Assembly: GCF_003386235.1 (NCBI RefSeq)
Contig: NZ_QRDZ01000005.1
Location: 62,001-126,000 of the forward strand
Source: Cohnella phaseoli
GTDB taxonomy: Bacteria > Bacillota > Bacilli > Paenibacillales > Paenibacillaceae
Direction of reading: 5' to 3'
Length of the DNA stretch: 64,000 nucleotides
Both the position numbers and the translations under genes were made by a program. Shown here one piece after another: positions 1 through 11,360 of the stretch. The notes under the pieces were generated by a model, which was not told where the DNA came from, made no database searches, and saw nothing but the letters and a program-made list of their open reading frames with translations. Within the stretch, counting starts at the first letter, position 1. The number at the start of each line of letters is the position of its first letter.

Positions 1-323
1 TTATGAACGTAGACAACGTTACGATTTTGAGCGAGTCGAAGAGCCCCTCCGAGCTAGAATCGATTTCGATGGGATTGACCTTTAAGCTTGCCCTGGCCTT
101 TATTTTATCGTTGATTGCGTCCGTGTCGGTCGTATTCCTGAAGGAGTATATGGACGATACGCTCAAGGACGAGAAGGATGTCAGAGTTTACTTGGATAAG
201 TCGACGCTTGCCGAGATTTCCAGAATCAAGAGATCGGAGCTTGGCAAGACGGACGGATCGGCGTCGAAAGCCGCCGCTCTTTCCGGAGACCCGCTCGCCA
301 TACGCTTCAAGCAGCAACTTTAA
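1..323 (+). CDS. Wzz/YveK-type polysaccharide chain-length regulator, C-terminal part
   Basis: The reading frame is already open at the window edge, so the Met codon at base 3 is probably internal and the true start lies upstream. The visible 106 residues begin with the short beta segment MNVDNVTILSE, followed by a hydrophobic helix (about residues 25-47 of the visible part) and a cytoplasmic tail with EYMDDTLKDEKDVRVYL. That layout is typical of the second membrane helix and tail of Wzz/YveK polysaccharide co-polymerases, which set chain length together with a tyrosine kinase. No kinase gene follows within the window; the next gene downstream is a UDP-glucose synthesis gene. The position at the head of an exopolysaccharide operon agrees with the call. 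Confidence 0.75.
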   Translation, partial: MNVDNVTILSESKSPSELESISMGLTFKLALAFILSLIASVSVVFLKEYMDDTLKDEKDVRVYLDKSTLAEISRIKRSELGKTDGSASKAAALSGDPLAIRFKQQL

Positions 324-516
324 CCGTCGTCCCGCTGCGGACGCGGGAACACTCCCCGACCCGCTCGGGGCGGCCAAGTCTGATCAGCCGTTATCCTCTC
401 AGGCACTCGGTCAAGCTGTGGGCGGCTTCCCGCCTTAGACGTGAATCGTCGAGGGTTTGACGTGAGGAGGGGTTGGATGCCCCACTAAATTACACAATTG
501 AAGCAGTTCAAATAGA
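324..516 (+). other. Intergenic stretch with small hairpins, no gene seen
   Basis: No convincing coding frame covers this stretch between the chain-length regulator and the leader RNA. It contains a hairpin at 354-370 (CCCCGA, 5-nt loop, TCGGGG) and a smaller one at 331-347 (CCCGC/GCGGG). Neither is followed by a T run, so they are not obvious terminators. A kinase gene, often found at this position, is absent. Confidence 0.5.
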
Positions 517-518
517 AG

Positions 519-624
519 GATCAGGAGCGGCTTTTTGAACGTTCCGATAATCGGCGCGCAGTTGCGCCCCTTTTGTGAAAGGCTCCCTGGGCGGCTCCAT
601 CAAGAAGCCGCTCTTGATCTTTTT
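519..624 (+). promoter_or_regulatory. Structured leader RNA ending in a terminator-like stem and T tract
   Basis: Bases 519-536 (GATCAGGAGCGGCTTTTT) pair with 602-619 (AAGAAGCCGCTCTTGATC) in an 18-bp stem with one or two non-Watson-Crick positions, directly followed by TTTTT at 620-624. Two smaller hairpins lie inside: GGCGC/GCGCC at 553-568 and CCTTT-TGTG-AAAGG at 569-582. The location, after a Wzz-type gene and before the polysaccharide synthesis genes, is like that of the eps-associated RNA (EAR) of Bacillales, an antitermination element. The fold is seen in the sequence; membership of the EAR family is inference. A TTG at 535 with an AGGAG upstream would start translation inside this structure and is disfavoured. 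Confidence 0.55.
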
Positions 625-657
625 ATCCGATTAACATGTGAAAAGGCGGGGTTGACG

Positions 658-1554
658 TTGAGAAAGTGGAAAAGAGTGAAGAAGGCGATTATTCCGGCGG
701 CAGGTCTTGGCACGCGCTTTTTGCCGGCGACTAAGGCGATGCCGAAGGAAATGCTTCCGATCATAGACAAGCCGACGATTCAATATATCGTCGAGGAGGC
801 CGTGCAGTCGGGAATCGAAGAAATCCTTATCGTGACCGGCAAAGGAAAGCGCGCCATCGAAGATCATTTCGACAGCCATTTCGAGCTTGAGCATACGCTC
901 TACGAGAAAAACAAGCTTCAGCTTCTGGAGGAGGTTCAGAGGTCCTCCAATCTGGTAGACATTCATTATATTCGCCAGAGAATGCCCCTGGGTCTCGGAC
1001 ATGCGGTCTGGTGCGCCCGCAAATTCATCGGGAACGAGCCGTTCGCGGTGCTGTTGGGCGACGATATCGTTCAGGCGAATACGCCCTGTCTGCAGCAAAT
1101 GATGGAGCAATTTCAACTGACGCAGAAATCGATCGTCGGCGTTCAGCCCGTCCCGTACGAGGAGACGCACAGATACGGCATCGTCGTACCGGAGCAGGAC
1201 GAGGATGGATTATCCCTCGTGTCCGAGATTTACGAGAAGCCGCCGCGGGGAACCGTCGCATCGAATCTGGCCGTGCTCGGCCGCTATATTTTAACGCCGG
1301 ACATCTTTACGCTGCTCGACGAGCACATCGTCGGCACCGGGGGAGAGATTCAATTAACCGACGCCATTCAGCGGCTGTCGAAGCTGGATCAGGTGTACGC
1401 CTATCAATTCCAAGGCCGGCGGTACGATGTGGGCGAGAAGCTCGGCTTTATTTTAACGACGCTCGACTTCGCCTTACGCAATGAAGAACTGAAGTACCCG
1501 GTTTTGAAGGAAATGGAGAAGCTGCTGCAAGCCGCTCAATCCTATCGATTATAA
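658..1554 (+). CDS. gtaB: UTP-glucose-1-phosphate uridylyltransferase
   Basis: Makes UDP-glucose from UTP and glucose-1-phosphate in the cytoplasm, a donor for polysaccharide synthesis. The nucleotidyltransferase signature [20 protein letters not shown] is present near the N-terminus, followed by [13 protein letters not shown] and, further on, LLGDDIV (UDP-sugar and metal site) and [10 protein letters not shown]. The TTG at 658 is preferred: it has AAAAGGCGGGG 7-10 nt upstream, gives 298 residues (close to the usual 290-300) and places the conserved KKAIIPAAG near the start. An in-frame GTG at 676 is an alternative; the longer TTG start at 535 would add an unconserved extension and overlap the leader RNA. 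It is the first complete gene of the exopolysaccharide operon. Confidence 0.93.
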   Translation: MRKWKRVKKAIIPAAGLGTRFLPATKAMPKEMLPIIDKPTIQYIVEEAVQSGIEEILIVTGKGKRAIEDHFDSHFELEHTLYEKNKLQLLEEVQRSSNLVDIHYIRQRMPLGLGHAVWCARKFIGNEPFAVLLGDDIVQANTPCLQQMMEQFQLTQKSIVGVQPVPYEETHRYGIVVPEQDEDGLSLVSEIYEKPPRGTVASNLAVLGRYILTPDIFTLLDEHIVGTGGEIQLTDAIQRLSKLDQVYAYQFQGRRYDVGEKLGFILTTLDFALRNEELKYPVLKEMEKLLQAAQSYRL

Positions 1555-1574
1555 TACGGGCCCCCGAGGATGAA

Positions 1575-2324
1575 ATGACGATGCCAAATTCCAAAGAAGC
1601 CAATATGAAAATCGCTTCGACCTCTTATGCTCCTTACTCGCCCTACACGCTCAGTCAAAACTCGCTCCTACAGAATACGCTCAATCCGAATACACCGAGT
1701 CCGGCTCGCGCCGGCCGCTCCGCATACGACCGGGCCAAACGGATGCTCGATCTCGTCCTGACCTCGGCCGCGCTGCCTCCTCTGGCTCCCTTTCTGCTGC
1801 TGATCGCGCTCGCGGTCAAGCTGGAGGAGCCGTCCAGTCCGGCGCTGTACACGCAGACCCGGCTCGGCAAGGACGGCAAGCCGTTTCGGATCTACAAATT
1901 CAGATCCATGGTCGGCGACGCAGAGAAGCAATTGGAGCGGATCAAGCATTTGAACGAAATGGAAGGCGCCGTGTTCAAAATCAAGAACGATCCGCGAATT
2001 ACAAGGGTTGGCCGCTTCCTGCGCAAAACGAGCCTGGATGAGCTGCCGCAGCTGTTTAACGTCGTCCGGGGAGAAATGAGCCTTGTCGGGCCGCGCCCCC
2101 CGTTGCCGGAGGAAGTGGAGCGGTACAGCGGCTACGAACTTCTTCGTCTGCAGGTCAAGCCGGGGTGTACCGGGCTATGGCAGGTGAGCGGAAGGAACCG
2201 TCTCCATTTTACGGAGATGGTGGAGATGGATCTGGATTACATCGAACGCCGTTCGGTCTGGCTGGACATCAAGCTGATCGCCAGAACGGTAGTCGTTATG
2301 TTCAAGGCGAAGGACGCTTACTAG
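1575..2324 (+). CDS. Initiating sugar-1-phosphate transferase (undecaprenyl-phosphate)
   Basis: Transfers a sugar-1-phosphate onto undecaprenyl phosphate at the inner membrane face, the first step of repeat-unit assembly. It has 249 residues: a poor N-terminal stretch rich in Ser/Pro/Asn (1-48), one membrane helix (about 59-81), then the catalytic bacterial sugar transferase domain with YKFRSM (about 107-112), [35 protein letters not shown] and GLWQVSGRN. It is the short single-helix form (EpsL/CpsE-core type), without the extra helices of WbaP. ATG at 1575 follows a GAGG. Its TAG stop is contributed by the terminal repeat of a small inverted-repeat element that follows directly. The sugar transferred cannot be read from the sequence. 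Confidence 0.92.
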   Translation: MTMPNSKEANMKIASTSYAPYSPYTLSQNSLLQNTLNPNTPSPARAGRSAYDRAKRMLDLVLTSAALPPLAPFLLLIALAVKLEEPSSPALYTQTRLGKDGKPFRIYKFRSMVGDAEKQLERIKHLNEMEGAVFKIKNDPRITRVGRFLRKTSLDELPQLFNVVRGEMSLVGPRPPLPEEVERYSGYELLRLQVKPGCTGLWQVSGRNRLHFTEMVEMDLDYIERRSVWLDIKLIARTVVVMFKAKDAY

Positions 2325-2477
2325 GGCGTGTCTGCAAACCCGCCCGGGAGCGTCTTTCACCTCCCCTGCTTCGTCACTTTTGCTTGACGTACCCCCGGTA
2401 CGCCTTCACGAAAGTTCCTTGCATAGAACGAAAATTCGGCAAAATCTGCTGCCCTCGAAGGATGCAGACACGCCCTA
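2322..2477 (+). mobile_element. MITE-like element, full copy
   Basis: A 156-bp non-coding stretch bounded by perfect 15-bp inverted repeats, TAGGGCGTGTCTGCA at 2322-2336 and TGCAGACACGCCCTA at 2463-2477, with CTAG at both outer edges. It codes for nothing visible. A shortened relative occurs at 30515-30580 and shares both ends. The right end lies directly against the AGGAGG ribosome-binding site of the next gene. Terminal repeats, no coding capacity and dispersed copies fit a miniature inverted-repeat element moved in trans by a transposase not in this window. Confidence 0.75.
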
Positions 2478-2489
2478 GGAGGTTGCGCA

Positions 2490-5572
<3,083 letters not shown>

Positions 5573-5576
<4 letters not shown>

Positions 5577-6709
5577 ACGTGCTCTATCTGACGAATATTC
5601 CGAACCCTTACCGGGTCGATTTCTTTAATGAGCTGGCGCGCAGCTGCAATCTCACCGTCTGGTTCCAGGCCTCAACCGAGGCCAATCGGCAATGGGAGGT
5701 TCGTCTGGATCAGGCGAAATTCTCCTACAAGTTTCTGCCGGGCATGACGTTCGGTCTGGATAAGCATGTGAACTGGACGGTGCTGAAGGAGCTTCGCAAG
5801 TCGCAATTCGACGTCTACGTGCTGGGGTGCTACAGCTCTCCTACCGAGATGGCCGTCATTCGGTGGCTGAGAGCCCGAAGGCGGCCGTTTCTGCTCAATA
5901 CGGACGGAGGCTTTCCCGGCCAAGAGAACCGCATCAAGCGTTGGTTAAAACAAACCTTCATCTCGGCGGCCGACGGCTGGCTGTCTTCCGGAACGAACGG
6001 AACCGCGTATTTGCTTCATTACGGAGCGAAGAGCGGGCGAATTTGGGAGTATCCGTTCTCCTCGTCCGCGTATACGGAGGAACAACTGCGTCCGTTCTCG
6101 CGAGAAGAGAAGGAGCGGTTCAAGCGTCGTCACGACCTGAAGGAACGCGTTCTGCTGTCCGTCGGACAGTTTATTGAACGCAAAGGTTTCGAGGATTTAT
6201 TGACGGCGTACGGCTCGCTCGACAACGGGAAAACGTCGCTTGTGTTAATCGGAGGAGGACCGCTGAAGGCGCGCTACGAGCGCATCATTCGCGAGAAGCG
6301 GCTGAGGAACGTTCATCTCCTCGGGTTCATGGAAGCCGATTCGCTCACGGCGTTCTACCGGTGCGCGGACGTCTTTGTCATGCCCACTCGATACGACGTC
6401 TGGGGACTCGTATTAAACGAAGCGCTCGCCTTCGGTCTGCCGATCGTCACGACCTGCGGCGCCGGAGCCGCCTACAGCCTCGTCGAACATGACGTCAACG
6501 GCTTCGTGACCGCCGTCGGCGATAGCGACAGCTTCGCGCGCGGCTGCAGATCGCTGCTGCGGGACGAAAGCCTGCGGGAGCGGTTTGCCGCAGCCGCCTT
6601 GAGCAAGGCGGAAGATTATACCGTCGCCCGCATGGCCGAACGGCATCTGGAAATCTTCGAGACTATGCTGGAGCAACGCCAACACTACGGGCCTAAGGTG
6701 ATGTCATGA
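5573..6709 (+). CDS. Glycosyltransferase, GT4 type
   Basis: A 378-residue GT-B glycosyltransferase. The N-terminal half starts MNVLYLTNIPNPYRVDFFNE, the form seen in GT4 enzymes that lack the Gly-Gly-Ala loop. The C-terminal half has LLSVGQFIERKGFEDLL, LVLIGGGPL, LLGFMEADSLTAFYRCAD, and the donor-site segment PTRYDVWGLVLNEALAFGLP. ATG 5573 is chosen because it overlaps the stop of the preceding gene as ATGA and puts the conserved N-terminus first; the frame is open further upstream but that part lacks the fold. It is soluble or membrane-peripheral. The sugar specificity cannot be read. Confidence 0.88.
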
Positions 6710-7902
6710 TTCCGATCTTATATATTCAACCCTATGCGAGCCAAGTCGGCGGAGTGGATACGGTGCTGCTGGAGCTGATCGCCGGTTTGGACAAGTCCCG
6801 CTTTCGTCCGTTCGTCGTACTGCCCGGACCGAGTCCTTACGTGGAGAAATACAAGGATATTGGAGCGGAGGTGAGATTCGCTCCCGTCGCGGTGTTCGGC
6901 AAGCCGCGGGGCTGGTCGTACTATTTCGTCAACCTGGCCAAACTGTTCGCCAGCATGCGCGCCCTTCGCGCCATCGTCCGGAAAGAAAAGATCGCCCTGA
7001 TTCATTCCCACAAGATGGAGGCGATGGGCGGCAATCTGCTCGGCAAATGGATGGGCATTCCTACCGTTCAGACGGTTCACGAGCTGCCGCGAAAACCGCT
7101 GCTGGCCTATAAGTTCGTAGCCTGGCTGAACCATCTATGCAACGATCTGGTCATCGTGCTGTGCGACCAGAGCGCGTCTATGTTCGAATGGCGCAGCCGG
7201 AAATCCGCCAAGCTCCGTAAAATCTATAACGGAATCCGCCTGAAGGAGCCCTCGGGAGCGGACGGCGCTGCCGACTCCGCGCTTCTCCCCATCCGCAAGG
7301 CGCTGGGGATCGCTCCCGAGGAGAAGCTGGTCGTTACCGTCGCCAGGCTGGCGCCGATGAAGGGCATCGAATATTTGATCGATGCCGCAGGGCTGCTGCT
7401 CGCCGAGCGCAAGGACGTTAAATTCGCCATCGTCGGGGACGTCGCGTTCGAGGAGGATCGCCCATACAAGGAGAGGCTGCTGAACAGAGCCGCCGCGCAA
7501 GGGCTGACCGGAGCCGTTCATTTTCTCGGCCTAAGAAGGGACGTCGACCGTATCCTCGCCGAAGCGGACGCGTTTGCGCTGCCCTCCGTCTACGATATTT
7601 TCCCGACCGTGATTCTGGAAGCGATGAATGCGGGCCTTCCGATCGTCGCAACCGACGTAGGCGGCGTTCCGGAGATGGTGCGCGAAGCTTACGGCATTCT
7701 CGTTCCTCCGGCGAATCCGCTTAAGCTGAAGGAAGCTTTGAACGAACTGCTGGAACTCGACTGCAAGGCGATGGGCCGGGTCGCTCAGCAGACGCTGAGG
7801 GCGGAATTCACCAGGGAAATCTACGTCGACAAGACGGTGCGGCTATACGAGGAATTGCTTCGTCCGAAGTCGATTTCGAGTCCGATAGGAGGTAGCGCGT
7901 GA
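6706..7902 (+). CDS. Glycosyltransferase, GT4 type
   Basis: A 398-residue GT-B enzyme of the GT4 kind: N-terminal YIQPYASQVGGVDTVLLELI, middle HSHKMEAMGGNLLG and TVHELPRK, and a C-terminal domain with VTVARLAPMKGIEYLIDAA, FAIVGD, VHFLGLRRDV and SVYDIFPTVILEAMNAGLP, the last carrying the conserved donor-binding glutamate. It starts with ATG overlapping the upstream TGA (ATGA), so translation is coupled. It is the third consecutive GT4 gene and probably adds another repeat-unit sugar. No membrane segment is apparent. Specificity is not assigned. Confidence 0.88.
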   Translation: MIPILYIQPYASQVGGVDTVLLELIAGLDKSRFRPFVVLPGPSPYVEKYKDIGAEVRFAPVAVFGKPRGWSYYFVNLAKLFASMRALRAIVRKEKIALIHSHKMEAMGGNLLGKWMGIPTVQTVHELPRKPLLAYKFVAWLNHLCNDLVIVLCDQSASMFEWRSRKSAKLRKIYNGIRLKEPSGADGAADSALLPIRKALGIAPEEKLVVTVARLAPMKGIEYLIDAAGLLLAERKDVKFAIVGDVAFEEDRPYKERLLNRAAAQGLTGAVHFLGLRRDVDRILAEADAFALPSVYDIFPTVILEAMNAGLPIVATDVGGVPEMVREAYGILVPPANPLKLKEALNELLELDCKAMGRVAQQTLRAEFTREIYVDKTVRLYEELLRPKSISSPIGGSA

Positions 7903-9242
7903 AGAAGCTCGTATTCGTCATTAATTATTTCTATCCGGATGTCGCTTCGACGGGCCAACTGATGACGGAGCTGTGCCGGGAGCTGCAGCGCGACTACCAT
8001 ATTACCGTAATCGCCGCCGATTCGGGGGGCGAGCTGGGAGCCGGCGCGCCCCGGTTCCGGGAGGAACGGCTGGAGCAGATTCGGATCGTGCGGCTCAGGC
8101 TTGCGGAGCCGAACAAGAGGAGCAAGTGGAGCAGGCTTCGCTACATCGCCGGCTACTTCGTCTTTGCTCTTGCAGCGCTGCTGAGAGAGCGGAACGTCGA
8201 TCTGATCTTTACGATCTCGACTCCGCCCGTGCTCGGAGGCTTGATCGGCGCGATCGGAAAGCGGCTGAAGGGCTGCGCCCATCTGTACAACATTCAGGAT
8301 TTCAACCCGGAGCAGGCCGAAGCGATCGGCTACGCCCGCAGCAAGCGGCTGTACGGAATCGCCCGCCGGATCGACAATATGACCTGCCGGCATGCGGATC
8401 ACGTCCTGCTGGTCGGCAGAGACATGCGCGATACGCTGGTCCGTCGGTTGAAGGGCGTACGCGTGCCCGAGCATTCGGTCATTACCAATTGGACCGACGA
8501 GCGGGACATCGTGCCTCTGGATCGCGGCCATCCCGAGGTGGAGCGCTTCCGCGACAGCCATGGCATGAATGGGAAGTTCGTCGTCATGTACTCCGGCAAT
8601 ATCGGACTCTATTACGATCTGGAAAATTTGCTTAAAGCGGCGGAGCCCTTCCGCGAGCGAACGGAGCTGCTGTTCGTCTTTATCGGAGACGGGGCGGTAA
8701 AGCCCGCATTGGAACGCATCGCGCAGGAGCGCGGGCTTAACAACGTGAGGTTTCTTCCCTTTCAGCCGAAGGAGGCGCTTAAGTATACGCTCGGCGCCGC
8801 CGACGTTCATCTGGTCGTCAGCCAGAAAGGGATCAAGGGCGTGTCCGTCCCGAGCAAAATCTACGGGGTGCTGGCTGCTGGAAAGCCGGTGCTGGGCGTA
8901 TTGGAACGCGGAAGCGAGGCGGAAAGAATCGTCTCCGAGAGCCGCTGCGGAATGGTCGTCGAGCCTGGCGGCTATTCCGAATTCGCGCAGACGCTGGCGG
9001 CCATGACGGCTCTGCCTGCCGCTCGGCTTGAAGAAATGGGGGGGAACGGCCGGCTGTATTTGGAAAGGCATTTGCGAAAGAGCGATTCCATCGCAAGCTA
9101 CGGCCGGCTTCTGGACGGAATGCTAAATCAAAAAAGGAGTTTTCAGGATGAAGATTTCGGTCATCGTCGCGACCAAGGACAGGGTGGAGGAATTGATCCG
9201 ATTCCTGGAATCGCTGCGGATTCAAGCATCCCCCCCAGATGA
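7899..9242 (+). CDS. Glycosyltransferase, WbuB-like GT4
   Basis: Resembles WbuB-type transferases, which often use aminosugar donors: KLVFVINYFYPDVASTGQL at the N-terminus, then LIFTISTPPVLGG, YNIQDFNPEQAEAIG, NWTDERDI, MYSGNIGLYYDLENLL, FIGDG and VSVPSKIYGVLAAGKPVLG. GTG 7899 overlaps the upstream stop as GTGA. The frame runs 95 nt into the next gene, giving an unlikely tail after about residue 410 (GMLNQKRSFQ onward). In another frame a TAA occurs at 9124-9126, so a one-base indel or simple loss of the native stop could explain the overrun. The core match is clear; the specific sugar is inference only. Confidence 0.85.
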   Translation: MKKLVFVINYFYPDVASTGQLMTELCRELQRDYHITVIAADSGGELGAGAPRFREERLEQIRIVRLRLAEPNKRSKWSRLRYIAGYFVFALAALLRERNVDLIFTISTPPVLGGLIGAIGKRLKGCAHLYNIQDFNPEQAEAIGYARSKRLYGIARRIDNMTCRHADHVLLVGRDMRDTLVRRLKGVRVPEHSVITNWTDERDIVPLDRGHPEVERFRDSHGMNGKFVVMYSGNIGLYYDLENLLKAAEPFRERTELLFVFIGDGAVKPALERIAQERGLNNVRFLPFQPKEALKYTLGAADVHLVVSQKGIKGVSVPSKIYGVLAAGKPVLGVLERGSEAERIVSESRCGMVVEPGGYSEFAQTLAAMTALPAARLEEMGGNGRLYLERHLRKSDSIASYGRLLDGMLNQKRSFQDEDFGHRRDQGQGGGIDPIPGIAADSSIPPR

Positions 9243-9960
9243 GCTGATCGTCGTCGACGGCTCCGAAGCGCCGGACGATCCGCGTCTGAAGCTTGTGCTG
9301 GATTCTCTGCCTTGGCGCGTCGTCTACGTTCGTTCCGAACGCCAAGGCATTACGGTTCAGCGGAATATCGGACTGAACGCCCTGCACTCCTCCGCGGAGC
9401 TGGTCGGCTTTTTCGACGATGACGTCGTGCTGGACGCGGGTTATCTGCGCATGATCGTCGAGGCTTTCGGCCGGGATAAGAACAAGCGCATCGGAGGCAT
9501 GAACGGTTTTCCGCTGGTCGACGGGAATCGCAGAAGCTCGCGCAACCCGGTATACGAGCTGATCGACGTCCCCGACCTGTACGGCTGCAATATGATCTAT
9601 CGGGCGGAAGCGATCGGCAATCTGCGCTTCGACGAAAATCTGGCGCTGTACGGCTGGATGGAGGATTGGGATTTCTCCAAACGGGTGGCTCGCGACCGGC
9701 GGCTCGTATGCTGCAATCAAGCGTATTTCTATCATTTGCAAAGTCCGAAAGCTAGAGTGAACGGCCGAAAGTTCGGCTATATGCAGATCGCCAACCGCAA
9801 TTATCTCTATAAAAAGCATCGCGTCTTCGACAGAAGAGAGTACGTGTTCTACGCGAGCATTCTTCTGAAGAACCTGGCCCGGTCTTACCGGAAAACGTAT
9901 CGGGAGCGCTGTCTGGGCAATCTCAGAGCGCTGCGCGAAATTTTCCACGAAGGGGGATGA
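9148..9960 (+). CDS. Glycosyltransferase, GT2 type
   Basis: A 270-residue GT-A fold transferase. The N-terminus reads MKISVIVATKDRVEELIRFL, then ELIVVDGSE, RQGITVQRNIGL and the metal-binding acidic cluster GFFDDDVVLD, all in order for GT2. A Trp/Glu/Asp-rich motif LYGWMEDWDFSKRV lies in the catalytic region. ATG 9148 has AAAAGGAG 8 nt upstream, a strong site that supports this start even though it lies 95 nt inside the preceding frame. No membrane helix is visible, so it is a soluble enzyme acting on the lipid-linked intermediate. The sugar donor is not identifiable. Confidence 0.88.
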   Translation: MKISVIVATKDRVEELIRFLESLRIQASPPDELIVVDGSEAPDDPRLKLVLDSLPWRVVYVRSERQGITVQRNIGLNALHSSAELVGFFDDDVVLDAGYLRMIVEAFGRDKNKRIGGMNGFPLVDGNRRSSRNPVYELIDVPDLYGCNMIYRAEAIGNLRFDENLALYGWMEDWDFSKRVARDRRLVCCNQAYFYHLQSPKARVNGRKFGYMQIANRNYLYKKHRVFDRREYVFYASILLKNLARSYRKTYRERCLGNLRALREIFHEGG

Positions 9961-9967
9961 GTCCGTT

Positions 9968-11359
9968 TTGAAAATCGTGCTGCTCTCGGGCGGATCGGGA
10001 AGACGGCTGTGGCCGTTGTCCAACGCTGCGCGATCCAAACAATTTCTAAGAATTTTACGCAACCCGCATGGAGAAATGGAATCGATGGTTCAACGGGTTT
10101 GGAGGCAGCTGGGAGCCGCCGGCTTGAAGGACCAATGCACGATCGTGACGGGGACGCTGCAGGCCGACACGATTCGCAGACAGCTCGGCGACGAGGTGCA
10201 GCTGCTGGTCGAACCGGAGAGCCGGGACACGTACCCGGCGATTGCGCTTGCCGCCGCGTATCTTCATAGCGTTCGTCGGGTCGCCGCCGACGAAGCCGTC
10301 ATCGTTCTGCCCGTCGATCCTTACGTGGACGACTTGTTTTTCGAGAAGCTCAAGGAGCTCGAGACGATGCTGAGCCGCACTTCGGCCGATCTCGGTCTCG
10401 TTGGCGTTACGCCGACCTATCCTTCCACGAAATACGGCTATATCGTTCCCGAGGTTTCCGAGGATGCTGAAGCTTCCGGGTTTTCCGAGGCTGCTGAGGG
10501 AGCGCGAGCATACGGCCGCGTGGCGAGCTTTCACGAGAAGCCTGCGGAGGCTGTTGCAAGCCGGTTGATCGAGGAGCGCAAGGCGTTGTGGAATTGCGGC
10601 GTTTTTGCTTTCAGACTGGGCTACATGGCGGAGCGAATCCGCCAAGCGGGGCTGCCGTTTCAGTACGAGAAGCTGATCGAGGACTATCGCCGTCTTCCCA
10701 AAACCAGCTTTGACTTTGAGGTGGTGGAAACGTGCGGAAATATCGCGATGATGGTCTATGACGGCTATTGGAAGGATCTCGGGACGTGGAACACGCTGAC
10801 CGAGGAGATGGGCGTCGCCCAGATCGGCAAGGGCACGGTGAGTCCGGACAGCCGCAATACGCACCTCATTAACGAAATTCATATTCCGGTAACGGTGCTC
10901 GGATTGTCCAACATCGTCGTGGCGGTCAGTCCAGACGGCATCCTGGTTACGGACAAGGAGGCCAGCCCGCGGCTGAAGGAGCTGCTGGAAGGCGTTCAAT
11001 CCCCGATGTACGTCGAATACGACTGGGGAACGAGCCGGGTGCTGGATTACGAACGGATCGACGAAAATAACGAGATCGTGACGACGCGGCTGACGGTCGC
11101 CGCGGGCAAGCGGACGGATGCGGAGTGCGCCCCTAAGCGAGAGACGGTATGGACGATTGTATCGGGGCGCGGCGAAGCGCTGCTGGACGGCGTGTCGCAG
11201 GCCGTCGGCCGCGGCTCCGTTCTCCGCATTTCGGCCAAGCAGCAAGTCAGCTTCGAGGCCTTCGAGGACTCGGAACTGATCGAAATCCAGACGGGCAGCC
11301 CTTCGCGAGAAGAAGGCGCGCAGCGTCGGTCTTATCCTCTGGGAAGCGCGGTGATCTAG
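9968..11359 (+). CDS. manC: Mannose-1-phosphate guanylyltransferase with C-terminal cupin
   Basis: Makes GDP-mannose from GTP and mannose-1-phosphate, feeding gmd/fcl and mannosyl transfer. The 463-residue protein has the nucleotidyltransferase signature LLSGGSGRRLWPLSNAARSK at the N-terminus, VEPESRDTYPAIALAAAYL, VLPVDPY, FHEKPA and WNCGVFAF. A C-terminal cupin of about 90 residues (LTVAAGKRTDAE to LIEIQTG) corresponds to the type II phosphomannose isomerase domain of bifunctional AlgA/ManC enzymes, but the metal-binding histidine signature of an active isomerase is not obvious. TTG 9968 is used, with GGGGG about 11 nt upstream. No phosphomannomutase gene is present in the window. Confidence 0.9.
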   Translation: MKIVLLSGGSGRRLWPLSNAARSKQFLRILRNPHGEMESMVQRVWRQLGAAGLKDQCTIVTGTLQADTIRRQLGDEVQLLVEPESRDTYPAIALAAAYLHSVRRVAADEAVIVLPVDPYVDDLFFEKLKELETMLSRTSADLGLVGVTPTYPSTKYGYIVPEVSEDAEASGFSEAAEGARAYGRVASFHEKPAEAVASRLIEERKALWNCGVFAFRLGYMAERIRQAGLPFQYEKLIEDYRRLPKTSFDFEVVETCGNIAMMVYDGYWKDLGTWNTLTEEMGVAQIGKGTVSPDSRNTHLINEIHIPVTVLGLSNIVVAVSPDGILVTDKEASPRLKELLEGVQSPMYVEYDWGTSRVLDYERIDENNEIVTTRLTVAAGKRTDAECAPKRETVWTIVSGRGEALLDGVSQAVGRGSVLRISAKQQVSFEAFEDSELIEIQTGSPSREEGAQRRSYPLGSAVI

Positions 11360-11360
11360 A

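Noticed and set aside
535..657. Longer gtaB start at TTG 535
   Set aside because: The extra 41 codons are not like the family and would lie within the leader RNA structure.
7821..9071. 416-codon minus-strand frame opposite the WbuB-like gene
   Set aside because: Shadow frame without motifs; the plus-strand gene is well supported.
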